Assembly: GCA_030849075.1 (NCBI GenBank)
Contig: JASAOO010003399.1
Location: forward strand, 1 to 54,578
DNA from: Zelonia costaricensis
Taxonomy: Eukaryota > Euglenozoa > Kinetoplastea > Trypanosomatida > Trypanosomatidae
Length of the DNA: 54,578 bases
Direction: 5' to 3'
Shown here: one piece after another, positions 8,633 through 19,422 of the stretch
How positions within the stretch are numbered: position 1 is the first letter of the stretch
How the letters are laid out: each line of letters starts with the position of its first letter
Notes under the pieces: generated by a model
The model's input: the letters and a program-made list of their open reading frames with translations, nothing else
Databases searched by the model: none
Told to the model about the DNA's origin: nothing
Translations under genes and position numbers: made by a program

Positions 8633-10543
8633 ATGAGCGACAGCACCGACAGCGTCCCGCTGGCCCACGTGCGGTCCGGTGATGTCCTCTTCATGAATCG
8701 CAAGTGTCTTTCAATGAAGGACCCGCTCGGAGTTGCCCTGTGCTGCTTGACCAAGACAGAGAACCGCTTTGACCATGTTGGCATGCTTCTCAAGATACAC
8801 GAGGATGACTTCATCAAGTACCCGGAGGCTCGCAAGCACATCGTCGACGTGTCGCCGTCCGGCACGTACGTCCTGGAGACGAATATGCGCGGCATCACGC
8901 TGCTCTCGGCAGAAAAACGGGTGGGTAGGACATCTGCAAATGAGGTTGCCTCCCGCTCCATCAACGTTGGCGACGCGGCGAGGCAGGGCGAGATGCAGAC
9001 CGCCTTTTTGCGTGAGATGGAGTCAATGTACGACACGCCGTACGAGGACGACGTGTTTCACCTTGTCCCCTCCTTCTTCAGCCCACCGGACAAGATGGAT
9101 CGCGTGCGGGCGGCGCACAAGTTCAACGCCCTCCGCCTGGAAGTCGCGGCCCTCGCTGAAATGGCCATACGGTGCCCCGAGGAGGCACCCGTGTACCGCG
9201 CCGTGGCACACAAGTACCGCGACGCGCAGGCGTTCCTACTGTCCACCTACTTTCCTCACCTCGCGCCCGCCGACCCGCTCGCCGTGGACTGGAATGCAGG
9301 CCACTTCTGGATTGACGGAGTGAACGGCGCGGACAAGATGGTCTGCTCGGAGCTCATCTGCAACCTGTGGCACCGCGTCGGCCTCACTACCGGCTTCGTG
9401 CCCGCCTCCTCCATGCGCCCCTTTGACCTGCTTGACAACGAGCGCTTCAACTTCGCGTCCGCCGGTAGCGAGTTCGGTGAGATGGTGCCCATCAGAGTCA
9501 GCCGACCGTTCGCGCACTACTGGCAGGCGGCGCCCGGTGAAGGGGTCCCCGCACCAGCGACGAGAACCGCCGGGGCCGCGCGCGCCGCACTGACGGAGCC
9601 GCAACGCCTCGCCTTCTTCAACGGCGTGTGCGCCGCAAGTGGGGTACCGCCGGTGGGGTCGCTGCGCGAGGTGGCTGCGTCGCCTGCGCTGCTGCCATCG
9701 CGCTGGGTGGTGCAGTCGAACACGCGCCGCGACGTGCTGCCCAACTTGTGGCTCCGCGTGTTCGCCTCGGGTGTCCTCTTTGCGGCCTGCGCCGTGCCGT
9801 GTGCGCCGCTGACGCTGCGGTCGATGGAGGGGCAGGTGGGGCTCTTTCTCGCACGCGGCAGCGTGTGGACGCTGAGCTGCGGCGTCTTCGGCCGAGGCCT
9901 CGCTTTTTCCGCCGTGCAGACCGTCGTGCTCGCCGCCGCCGGAAGGGCAGCGCGCGTCTCGGGCAGCGAGCTCGTTCTCGGCGGACAGACACGCAGCCGC
10001 GTCGTTGACACGCGGCACCCGTACTACGACACAGTCGCGCTGTACGGCCTCTCCGCGCTTGTCGCGCACGCGGTGACGACGCCTATCAACAACGCCAACA
10101 TCGCGTACCACTTTGGCCCTCCCCGGCCAGGACCGCTGTCGCTGCGCCAGCTCTGCCGAGGTACGCTGCTGCTGGCGCCCGCCGCGGTGCTGCTACCCCT
10201 GCAAGCGTTCTGGCTTTCTTGGTACGAGACAGCAGGCTCCTTCATTGTGCCGACCCCGTCCTCGGTGTGGCGGCCACGCGTCGACCTCTTGCAGCTGCCT
10301 ACGTGGCCGCACCACCGCGCCGACGCCATGGTTGGCGCCTTCGCCGCGACGCTGCTGACAGACGCCCTCCTCTACCCCATCGCAACGGTCGTCACGCGGC
10401 GCTTCATCGGCGACCTTTTTGCCCCGCAGAGGCCACCCAGTTTTGGGCATTCCCTCTACGCCGGCTACCGCTACCGCTTTCTAGGCAACCTCGTCGTCCT
10501 CTCTGCCTCTACGACGTACCTGTATGCCATGGGCAGCATCTGA
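8633..10543 (+). CDS. Permuted papain-like (YiiX/NlpC-type) domain fused to a carrier-like membrane region
   Basis: 636 residues. The N-terminal half resembles the permuted papain-like (YiiX/YaeF, NlpC/P60-related) fold. It opens with VRSGDVLF, then has DHVGMLL with candidate catalytic His48, YVLET with Glu82, and MVCSELICNLWHRVGL with candidate Cys238. The His-before-Cys order is the hallmark of the permuted family. From about residue 350 the protein has hydrophobic segments with SLC25-like traits, best seen near the end: TDALLYPIATVVTRRF followed about 20 residues later by SLYAGYRYRFLGN, the PxxxxxTR/aromatic-G pattern of a carrier repeat. Earlier repeats (around HAVTTPINNANIAYHF) are degenerate. 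Membrane-anchored hydrolase or acyltransferase activity is an inference. The start is the last ATG before the conserved domain; upstream in-frame sequence crosses a CA repeat. Confidence 0.72.
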   Translation: MSDSTDSVPLAHVRSGDVLFMNRKCLSMKDPLGVALCCLTKTENRFDHVGMLLKIHEDDFIKYPEARKHIVDVSPSGTYVLETNMRGITLLSAEKRVGRTSANEVASRSINVGDAARQGEMQTAFLREMESMYDTPYEDDVFHLVPSFFSPPDKMDRVRAAHKFNALRLEVAALAEMAIRCPEEAPVYRAVAHKYRDAQAFLLSTYFPHLAPADPLAVDWNAGHFWIDGVNGADKMVCSELICNLWHRVGLTTGFVPASSMRPFDLLDNERFNFASAGSEFGEMVPIRVSRPFAHYWQAAPGEGVPAPATRTAGAARAALTEPQRLAFFNGVCAASGVPPVGSLREVAASPALLPSRWVVQSNTRRDVLPNLWLRVFASGVLFAACAVPCAPLTLRSMEGQVGLFLARGSVWTLSCGVFGRGLAFSAVQTVVLAAAGRAARVSGSELVLGGQTRSRVVDTRHPYYDTVALYGLSALVAHAVTTPINNANIAYHFGPPRPGPLSLRQLCRGTLLLAPAAVLLPLQAFWLSWYETAGSFIVPTPSSVWRPRVDLLQLPTWPHHRADAMVGAFAATLLTDALLYPIATVVTRRFIGDLFAPQRPPSFGHSLYAGYRYRFLGNLVVLSASTTYLYAMGSI

Positions 10544-12455
10544 GAAGCTCACGCGTTGCCGCAATGACGCACGCGCCGAGGAAACCCGCAACGCCCCACC
10601 TCCTTTTTAACCCCGTGCGCACTCGCCTGACAAGCGTTGAAGTGCATCACAGGGTCTTTGCTGCACTACACACTCAGCCACGGACACTTGTGTTCACAAG
10701 GCAAAAACGAAGTCACGAGACGCTCTTGTTGCTGAGCGCACTACCCAGAATACACGCGAAGGCGTGTGTCGGCAGCACACTTATGCTTGACGCACGTATC
10801 GAGCTGATCAAGCGAGCAGCCCCTCGTGTGATGACACCCGCACGCGCCTGCGTTCCCGTCCCAGCACTCTGCGCTCCGCTTGGCTGCGTCGGACCCGCAC
10901 TCACACTGCTCTCTCACTTTGGTGACTCAATCACTCGTGCCCCTTTCCCCCCCTCTCTTCCGGCCTCTTTTTCCCTACTCCACTTCCCTCAAACACACCA
11001 ATGCACATCACCGGCGTTGCGCACCGCCGTCCACGCCCTCAACCCCTGCGCTGTGCCTCCATCCACCCCCAACGCGCACGCTGCCCGCAAGAAAACAGGT
11101 AATTCGATATTGATTCTTGTGATCGCTTTCCCTTGGTGCCAAACGTTATAAGTTTCCCTCGCTACCAAACCCTCCTCTCCGCTCCATTCAAGTCACGTGG
11201 GCTTCTTCTTCCACTTCGCCTTCCCGCCTGTCGACCGCTGCTGTGCAGAGGCTTGCTCCTTGTCCGGCTGTCCGTGTGTGTATCTGTTCGTGGAATCGTC
11301 TGCCGTACGCCGTTTTCCCTTCAGTGTCCCTGCCTCGGCGCGTACGCTCATCGTTTCTTCTCCCGTCGGTGCCAGTTTGTTTTCCCCCATCTCTTTCCAT
11401 CTTTTCTCTGGTGCGTCTGCGCTCAGTTCGGCCCCCACCGCGCTGGTCCTGCGTGCGTCTCTGCATCTCCCGAAGGGCACCCTCGCCTTTTCGCCTTTTT
11501 TTGCTTCTCTTCTCGTTCCGTGCGCCGGCTGAAGAGGTTCTTTCACCGCGATCTCCTCCCCTCCCTCCCTGCCACTACGACCACCACCCGCCATACCTCG
11601 TCCCACAACGCGCTCCTCACCTCATCGCCGGGCAACAACACACCCACCGTGCCACCTTGTTTAAGTCTGTTTTTTGTTTTCGCTCTTCTGTTTCTCGTCT
11701 TTCACTCGGCGTTCTCGCCTTTCCTGTGCGTTCGTTCCCCGCCACCCAGCTTGTCTCCCATCTTGTTTGACCAGCGTGGGTTTTTCCTTCCATTCTCTGC
11801 TCCTCTTTTTGTTGTTCTCTCTCTTGCTTGTTTTCTTGATCTCGCTCTCTTTGGTGTGCCGTTGCGTCTTCCTTCGTCGTCACCAGAACCTCGTCGGTCT
11901 CGCTTGCGACTACAACGCCCGCCCCACTTACCCCCCTCACCTTTCCGCCCCCGCCCCTCCCCCTCCCCCCCCCCCAACGGCCTGTCCCCGCGTGACGTGT
12001 TGCTTTGGTGTTGTTACCGGCGGCTTGTTTTATTTGCATCCAAGCGCCTCAAATCTGCAGCACTCTCTCTCTTTCCCTGTCCTTTCTCCGTCCTCGCGGT
12101 TCGCTTGAGTTGCAGTCCTCGCCTCTCCGTTCACATCTCTCTTATCTGCGCGAACCGCGGCAGCGAAGGAGAACAAACGCACAACGCAAGAGAAAACGGT
12201 CGCCGCAAACTGCCGCAGCAGGTCACAGTCGGCACCGCTTTTGCGTTTTTGGTGTTGTTTATCTTTCTCTGTACTTCGCTATAGCAGTTGTCAAAATTTG
12301 TGACCTCCTCCTCCTCCTCTCCACTCCTCCCCCGTCCGTGCGTTCGTGCGTGTTCACGCTGACAGCGTCGGCTCCCTCCCTCTCCCCTCCCCACACCGTC
12401 CTTCTTCGTCTTCCACCCCACCTGCCCCCGTTTTTCCGCCCCTTTGCCCATCGCC
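10544..12455. other. Intergenic spacer, 1.9 kb, strongly pyrimidine-rich
   Basis: The first 600 bases are mixed composition and probably the 3' UTR of the preceding gene. From about 11150 onward the strand is mostly C and T, with poly-C around 11960-11980. A good acceptor for the CCCH gene is the AG at 12364-12365; no ATG lies between it and the start at 12456. No gene is recognised. Confidence 0.6.
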
Positions 12456-13226
12456 ATGTCCCAGCAGCAGTGGTCACCGGATCAGCGCCGCCAGCAGATT
12501 GCGGAGATGCTGCGCAACAAGGGTGTTATTTGCCGTGACTTCCTCTGCACCGGCCGCTGCCCGCGTACGCCGACTTGCCCGTACATGCACGTCGCAAACG
12601 GCGAGACGCGGCCGGTTCCGTGGAGCGTTTGCACCTTCTTCACCCAAGGTAAGTGCCTGCGCGATCGGTGCAGCTTCTTTCACGGCACCCAAATCCAGCT
12701 GGAGGAGCTGCACGCCACCGGGGTGGCCGTGTACCGGCCCCAGGATTACATGAAGGTCGCCGTGCCGCCACCGCAGTACCTCAATCCCGACGGCAGCATC
12801 TGCACCAACGTCTCCATCACGCCCCTTGCCCCAGCACCGGCGCTGCACGTCGTACACTCCCCGGTGGTGCAGCATGACAACGCTGTCAACGCTTTCCACC
12901 CCGTCCTGCTCATGCAGCCGGCCCCGCAAGCAATTGCCGCCTCACCCTTTTTCGCCGCACCCGGTCACGCGCCAAACCCAGCGCAGCAGCCCTTCTACTA
13001 CACCAACGCGCCGCTTGCCGCAACGTCACTGACGCCAGCCCCCACCACCGTGTTCCAGCAAGCAGTGCCTGCGATGCAGCCGACGGCCTACTACCAAGCC
13101 TCTCTCGTACCCGCCCAGCAGCAGTACGCTCCCTCCGCGCAGTTCAACACCCCTCTCCAGGCGCCGCCGCAGCAGCGGCACTCTATCCAGTCGGGAATGA
13201 GTAGCCATGTTTTTTATCAAATTTGA
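12456..13226 (+). CDS. Tandem CCCH zinc-finger protein, likely RNA-binding
   Basis: 256 residues. Two CCCH fingers lie near the N-terminus: C26-x8-C35-x5-C41-x3-H45 and C59-x7-C67-x4-C72-x3-H76. The spacing and basic/aromatic content fit RNA-binding fingers. The rest is low complexity, rich in Pro, Gln, Ala and Tyr, with repeated QQ and PA motifs, typical of trypanosomatid post-transcriptional regulators. A basic N-terminal helix (QRRQQIAEMLRNKG) precedes the first finger. A role in mRNA stability or translation is inferred from the family; no specific ZC3H orthologue number is assigned. It is followed by an exceptionally long gene-free stretch, which could be its 3' UTR; long UTRs are common in this family's mRNAs. 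Confidence 0.85.
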   Translation: MSQQQWSPDQRRQQIAEMLRNKGVICRDFLCTGRCPRTPTCPYMHVANGETRPVPWSVCTFFTQGKCLRDRCSFFHGTQIQLEELHATGVAVYRPQDYMKVAVPPPQYLNPDGSICTNVSITPLAPAPALHVVHSPVVQHDNAVNAFHPVLLMQPAPQAIAASPFFAAPGHAPNPAQQPFYYTNAPLAATSLTPAPTTVFQQAVPAMQPTAYYQASLVPAQQQYAPSAQFNTPLQAPPQQRHSIQSGMSSHVFYQI

Positions 13227-13623
13227 CTACAGCATTTCCACACGATAGGTAAGTCTGCGACGTGCTGAAAGGGGAAAAAGGCGAAAAGGAGGACGCCTGG
13301 GGTGGGCCGGGGGGTCGACATCCACCCGCCTTGCAGGCGGTAATGCGCATACAAACGGTTGTGTGCGTGATCTTCTCGTTTACAACTCCCTTCCATGCCC
13401 CTGTGTTCAGGGTCACTGTTGTTGTCTCGCAGCGCCGGCATTTCTTTCTTTTGTTCTCTTTGATTCTTGTTGCTTTTACTCCTCCTATCTTCCTGTTCCG
13501 TCTCTGCAGGCACCTCGCCGCACTTCACGCTTTTTTTTCAGTTCATGTACGTCCTCTTGGTGACTATCCACGTTTGCCTCCCTTCGCCCCCAGCCTGCGC
13601 TGTGTGGCGTGGGCGTCGGAAGC

Positions 13624-13673
13624 GGGGGCGGGGGGGGCGGCCTGTGGTGTAGTGAGCTAACCCCCCCCCCCCC
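13624..13673 (+). other. G-run / C-run inverted repeat
   Basis: G5-C-G8 at 13624-13637 is followed 23 bases later by an uninterrupted C13 at 13661-13673. As RNA this allows an 8-bp or longer G:C stem. The G-rich arm alone has two runs, too few for an intramolecular G-quadruplex without neighbours. Confidence 0.7.
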
Positions 13674-14239
13674 AAACTGCTGGCGTTCTGTCGGCTTGGA
13701 AGCGGAGGAGGAGTCGCTTTTGAAGGAGTCATGTATCGAGCTAGGCGTGAAGCACGCGTTGTCGCAGTCGTCGAGAGGACTCGATCTGGAGAGGGCGAAG
13801 TGGAGAGGTCGAGCAGTAGATGAGCATCTGGAGTGTCGGGGTGTGCCGGTCCGGCGCGTCGACCTCGCCGCCGACACTCTTCGATGTCTTCCTTACCTCT
13901 CCTCCTCACTATTGGCCACCCACTGGTGCCCGCCCTCTCCTCGCGCACAACGTTTTGTTGCGCACGCGCTGACGCAACAAGCCTGTGAACGATGGCTTAC
14001 GCTTTTCCTCTTCACTGCCCTCGCCTCCCCCCCCTCCTTGCTTCTCTCACGCTCACCTGTGCGACCGATCGGCGCCTCGCATCGGCGAAGAAGAAAGAAA
14101 AACAGCGTCACTTCAGGTTCCCAGTACGCTTTTGGTCATCCCTTTCTCTTCTTGCCGGTCATGCTGCCCCAGGCAGCAGTCGGGCATAGGTCTCTGTGTC
14201 GTTGAGTTAACGGGTGGGTGTGAGGACGTACATCTACAT

Positions 14240-14251
14240 ACACATATGTGT
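14240..14251. other. 12-base perfect palindrome
   Basis: ACACATATGTGT is self-complementary. It may be chance in a CA/GT-rich neighbourhood; no function is assigned. Confidence 0.4.
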
Positions 14252-16678
14252 GCGTGAGCGTGTTCGCTTGTGTAGCTGAAGTTGCCTGCAAAAAACAGAT
14301 TGTGTCCTTCTCCTTGTACTCTTCGCTCTCTCTCTTTTTTTTTTTTTGGCGTTGCTTTGGCCTTTTTTTTTTTTCTTGTCTCTCGCTGTTCTCTTTCTTT
14401 CTTTCTTTTCTCCCTCAAACACACTTTCTTCGCGTGCTCTGTTGCCTGTGCCTCTCACGTCTCCTTTTTTTTGGTGTTCCTGGTTTGCTCCGGTCCAACG
14501 TCTCCCCCCTCCTGTTCATCGTCTCTCGTTGAGTGCTGCGACGCCGCGCGTGGCGCCGCTTTCCTCGTTTTCTCGCCACACTTCGTTTGTCCGCTGGCAC
14601 GGTGGACGGAGTCTTGCCAGCCGCACAGAGCAGAGGCACACGCTCTGCTGTGCATCTTTTTTGTTTTTTTTTCTCTAGCGCAGTGTGTTTCATCGTTGGT
14701 AGCGACGCACGCCTGTCGACCGCTTTCCACTCGCCAAGCTGCCTCATCTGCCCTGCAACCCCTCTTGATGCCCGAGCAGCGTGACGCTCGGCCACTGAGG
14801 CCCGCACGTCCTCCTTCACGACTGTAACACCTCCCCAACTGCCGTGCGCCACGGTAGCTGTGGAGGTTATTTTGTGCGTGGTGTGCAGGGGACACGCAAA
14901 CCGAGACTTGAAACCCCCCCCTAGCGCTCGCTCACACCCATCACGTTGATGCTGACGCATCCAGTTGGATGGCGCGAACGAAAACGAAAAAAAAGGAACA
15001 GCATGTCAAATCTACGGAGGGCGGCACTGCTGTCTGCGTGTCCCTTTTTTCCTTGTTCTTTTCACGTGTTTCTGGCCGGAACCTCACACTCCCCCCCCCC
15101 GCCCCCCTGCCTTGCCTGCCTTGTCTCTCTTCCCCCTGTATCGCCCCCCCCCCCAGGACCACGTTTACGCCCTGTCCCGGTTTTGCGGCGCAAAGACGCA
15201 GCAGAAAAGGAGGGTGCGAAGTTCGCCGAGGGAGGAGAAAGAAGAAACAAAGCACTCCCGGGGCTGTCTCACGAGTGTAACCGTGCTCTCTGATCAGCCT
15301 CGCCTCTTCTCAACCTTTTCCTGTACCAAGCAACGAGGTGTGTTCGTGTGTCCTGCGCGACCTTGAGCGACTAAGGAGCACAGCCCTCATGCTGCACCCA
15401 TTGGCGAAGTTCACTCGATGGCCACTCCCTGCACAAGTCTTCCTCCTCCCCATTGTCTCCTCTTTGTTTCTTCCAAACGTTCTTCTAAAGTTCTCTTCCC
15501 CAGCCCCACCTCCGCCTACCCGGTCTTGTGTGGGACTCTCCGTTTGGTTATGTGTGTCGTAGCTGTCCATGTAAGCGTCTTTTCCACCCGTTTCATGTTT
15601 GGAGATGTCGGCCCCGCAGCGTATCTGTGTGACGGCCGCGCTTGCCCCCTCCCTCCCGCCCCGCCCCCCCCCCCTTCGCCAGTCTGCGCTCCGAGACGCT
15701 GTCTTCGCTCCTGTGTGTCTCTGTCGTCCTTTGTTTACTTGCCCTCCCCCTTCACCCGCTCTCTTCCCCCCTTTCCTCCCCTTTTGCTATTCAGGACAAC
15801 AGCAGACCGCTAGGATATGAAGCACAGCGCCGCTGCGTGACTCGCGCGCACGACTGCGCGGGACTGCAGAAAGGCGTGGCGGTGCTTGTGTACGCTGTGG
15901 CCGCGCCTCAAACGTCGCCGTCTGCCTCGCTTCCCCCGCCCCCTTGCACACGTCGGTGAGCGGCACACTGCCCCTTTTTGCCGTGACGCACGGCCTTCCC
16001 CTTTCCCTCCGACCTACGCCCCACGCCCCTCCCCCTTCTCCCAAACTTGGACACAGACACACGTTTTTGTTTTTGTGTTTTATATCGGCGCGTTTCTCGC
16101 CCTCAGCGCCTGATCAGCCTCCCGCGCTCCTCTCATGATCTTCTGGCGCGCCCCGCGGCGCACCCCGCTTTTTTCGCGCGTGCGCCCACTGTAGTTTTCT
16201 TTAGTGTCTCGTCTCTCCCACGGACCTTGTCAGATCGTCTTTTCTGAGTTGCTTTTTGTTTCCTTGGTCGCCTGCCGTGTGTCTGCCTTGTTGATGATTT
16301 AGAGCACTTTTTTCTTTTCGGTTTTTCCCGTGTCTGCGTGGCTCTGTGTGTGCGTTTTTCCTGTCTTTTCCCTTTCAGTTTCGCGTGCTCTTTCTTTTTT
16401 TCTCCTTCTCCTGTGTGTGGTGAGTCTGTCTTCTCGTCATCTTCTTTTTCTTCTCTTGTTGACTCCCCCGCAGGCTGTCCAGTGAAGACCCCTCGTCATT
16501 ACTTTCACTTTTTGCGAAGACGTTGTCGCAAGCGCTGCACGTTCCGCTGCGTCGCCCTTCAGGCAACCACAACCTCTTCTTTTTTCTCGCTGACTGGTCG
16601 GGTCTCTTCTGTCTCTCCACTATTGTGATTTTCTGTGGCGTTGTCCTGCTTAAGCTCTAGCCTTCGTCTTTGTCTTCG

Positions 16679-16700
16679 TGTGTGTGTGTGTGTGTGTGTG
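16679..16700 (+). repeat. (GT)n microsatellite
   Basis: An uninterrupted GT tract of about 11 units in the gene-free region. Confidence 0.9.
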
Positions 16701-16749
16701 CCTTTGCGTGCTTGTTTACGCGCGTGTTCTGTGATCTTTTGCCGGTTTC

Positions 16750-16777
16750 CCTTTCCTTTCCTTTCCTTTCCTTTCCT
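16750..16777 (+). repeat. (CTTTC)n pentanucleotide repeat
   Basis: Between five and six tandem CTTTC units form a pure polypyrimidine tract in the gene-free region. It would be a strong potential trans-splicing pyrimidine tract. Confidence 0.9.
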
Positions 16778-17017
16778 CTCCCCCACCCCGCCCCCTCGAC
16801 TACCCCTTTCCATTTTTGTTTCGCCGTCTGCATTCTCCATCAATGCCTTCACCCTCTCCTCCCTTTCAGTCTGGTTCTTTTTCGCTCCTTTCATCGCTTT
16901 CCCTCTGGCCGCCGGTAGCCGTACGCGTGTTCGCTCACCCCACCCTCTCTCCTCTTCACGCAAGCACCTGCAGCTGTCCATCGAGCGCGCTTTCTCGGGA
17001 GCAGCGCCGTGGTTGTT

Positions 17018-17038
17018 CGCGTTTCCGTTAAAAACGCG
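17018..17038 (+). other. 7-bp hairpin
   Basis: CGCGTTT (17018-17024) pairs with AAACGCG (17032-17038) around a 7-base loop. It lies about 180 bases upstream of the larger nested structure at 17203-17280. An 8-bp inverted repeat GTGTTAGC/GCTAACAC (17052-17059, 17123-17130) lies between the two. Confidence 0.6.
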
Positions 17039-17202
17039 TACGCCCCTGCTTGTGTTAGCTGACGTGGAGCCCGTTCTTGCTCTTCCGAGTCGAATGCGCG
17101 GCGAAGCTGCGGCCAAATTGCGGCTAACACGCTGGATGCTGCCGCACACCCTGCTGCCACTCCCTTATCTTCCTCTGCGCAGGCCGAGCTCTGCCCGCGT
17201 GC

Positions 17203-17280
17203 GCGCTTGTCCTCGCTGACCTGTCGCCGGTCGAATCCTGCAGAGGTGCACGTTGTGTACCTCTGAAGCGAGGACAGTGC
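17203..17280 (+). other. Nested stem structure, possible structured RNA
   Basis: An outer perfect 10-bp stem pairs TGTCCTCGCT (17208-17217) with AGCGAGGACA (17267-17276). It extends outward by four pairs (17203-17206 with 17277-17280, one G-U) past a single bulged base. Inside are a 4-bp hairpin with 7-base loop (GACC 17218-17221, GGTC 17229-17232) and an 11-bp hairpin with one G-U pair and a 3-base loop (17241-17251 with 17255-17265). Together they form a compact three-way junction of about 78 bases. It does not fit tRNA, 5S or C/D snoRNA layouts. Confidence 0.5.
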
Positions 17281-17815
17281 TTGATAACCGGAACGCAGCG
17301 GGGGAATGACAAAAAAAAAGACCGAATCTTCAGCGTTGCAGTGTTCGTTTCAAAGCACCTGTAGACACAATTCAAAAACAAAAACCGGGAAGTGCGCTTT
17401 GGGACCACGTTATCTGATCCCTGTCTTTCACCGGAGTAGATGTAGTTGTGTCGATGCACTAGTGCTCTTCAATTGTTTACGCATTTCCGCGCAGTCGAAA
17501 GCGATAAGCGCGTTACTGTTTATCTTCTTCTTTTTTTTGCTGACGGATTCATGACGAGGGGCCAGGCGAACGTTGGGCGCTCGAGGCTAGCTGTGTCGGT
17601 CAGCCACCATGCGGGGACTGGTGCGTATTTTGGCGGTTGCCTCGTACAGGGCAGAGATGCAAGGCATAGTCCTTCTTCTTCTTTGGGGCTCAACTGAGGT
17701 TGCGCGCGCGTGCCCAGCATCGCGTCCCGCCTGTACGTCGTACCGAGCGTGCATGCTTGTGTTTGTGTGGGTGTGTATCGGTGAGTATGGGCGTATGTCG
17801 GTGAGTGTTGGTGTT

Positions 17816-17816
<1 letters not shown>

Positions 17817-17846
<30 letters not shown>

Positions 17847-17850
17847 GTGT
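17817..17850 (+). repeat. (GT)n microsatellite
   Basis: A GT tract with one interruption, in a wider TG-rich stretch from about 17757 to 17935 containing loosely repeated GTGAGTATGG/GTGAGTGTTG-like units. Confidence 0.85.
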
Positions 17851-19404
17851 GGTCGTGTCTAAGCTACGGTGGGTGTGGATGTGGGTGTGTGAGCTCGCGT
17901 GTGTATGCCTGAGTGAGTGTGCGTATCTGCGTTGCCGTCTGCACGAGACCCCAAACCTCACTCTCGACCTTCCACTTTACGTCTGTGGCACTTCCTGGAA
18001 TTCTTATTCATTGCCGCACCTCTCGCTCTCCGTTGTAGTTTGTACGTGTGTGTGTGTGTGTCTCTCTCTCGCCAGCCATCAGCTTTTTGTGTGGTGCGCT
18101 GCCACCCCTCCTCTGCTCTCGTTTCTCGCCCCACCGTCTCCGCACTGCCTTCTTTGACTTGCGCTGCAGCGTCTACTTTCCCGTCCTAGCCCACTCCCCA
18201 GGTATGCTCCTTGTGTTCGCTGTGTTGCTTTCGAGTTTGTTTTTTGTTGACTTCTCCGCTGGGCTGATGTAGCTCCTTCATTTTTTCCTTTTTTCGATAG
18301 CTTCCGCATCCACCCTTCTCCCTCTACGCTTCGCCTTGTCATCTGTTCGACGTCTTTCGTTTCTTGCTGCGCGATAGGGCCTCTTCCCAAATCCGCCATC
18401 TCCGTGTTTTTCGCCACCGCGACTTTTTTTGTGTGCATTGAGGGGCCGAAATGAGGCGCGCAGTTGGACGCCTCCCGCTCGATGGGCCGCCTTTTCCTCG
18501 CCTCCTCTCCTTCCCCCCTCCCCTCTCCCCCCTCACTTACCTTCCTGCAGCCCCTCAGCGCCCGTCCCTCCCCTGCATTTCCTCTGTTTTCTCTGCCCTG
18601 GTTTTGTTTTTGTGTTGCCTTCCGTTTTCTTTTCTTCTCTACCCACTCACCAGACCTTTTTCTATTTCCTCACCTTGTTGCCTCTCTCAGCACTGGCACA
18701 GCCGCCACCTTGCAAGCACCCTTCTACCCTCTTCTCTCGCCTCGCAGTTCCGCAAGCCTCACGGTCGTCCACATAGCAGTCACTTCTGTTTTTTGTTGAC
18801 CCCGTCGAGTCTGCCCTTACTCGCGTGTCTGCCCGCACGCGCGTTTTCTTTGTGCATACCGGCGCTTTTGACTTCCTTGCTTATATATGTTGCTCTCACG
18901 AGGTCCTCCGTGTCACGCGAAGCCTTCCCTTCCCCTCTCCGCACACGCAAGCACGCCTCCGGAAGGTTCTGCACGTGAAACCTGCTTCTCAGTTAAATGA
19001 AAAGCTACTACTGTATGTGCCTGTACGTGTCCTGATTTCACTTACTTCATTGCTGCGCCGCTTCTCTTTTTTCTTTTGTTTTCGATGTCTGTGCACTTTT
19101 GTTTTCTGGTTTCTTTTGCGTGTTTTCGTCTCTGCCCTTCTCGGCAGAGGCCCCAGCAGCTTCTTTAGGCTTCGCTCTTTCTCTTGTTCTCTGTCTTCTT
19201 TGTGGACGTACTCTGCCCTGGGTTCCCTTTCTTTCTGCCAGTTTACCCTCTGTGTTTCCGTTCTGGCTCCGCTCTTCTCTTTGACATTTCGTCAGGTGGT
19301 CACTCCCGTGACTCTGTGCTTCCCTTGCTCTGACTCGTCTGCCGCTATATCCGCCTCATTCAACCCTATGTCCACCTTCACGTTTCCACAGAGCATATTT
19401 TGTC

Positions 19405-19422
19405 GTGTGTGTGTGTGTGTGT
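19405..19422 (+). repeat. (GT)n microsatellite
   Basis: Nine GT units in the gene-free region. Confidence 0.85.

Noticed and set aside
17241..17265. tRNA-like sequence (GGTCGAATCC resembles a B box, adjacent to the nested stems)
   Set aside because: The T-loop lacks a base, the acceptor, anticodon and T stems do not form in the right order, and the main hairpin has a 3-base loop.
16679..19422. CRISPR-like or satellite arrays among the repeated tracts
   Set aside because: Only mono-, di- and pentanucleotide simple repeats; no direct repeats with unique spacers.
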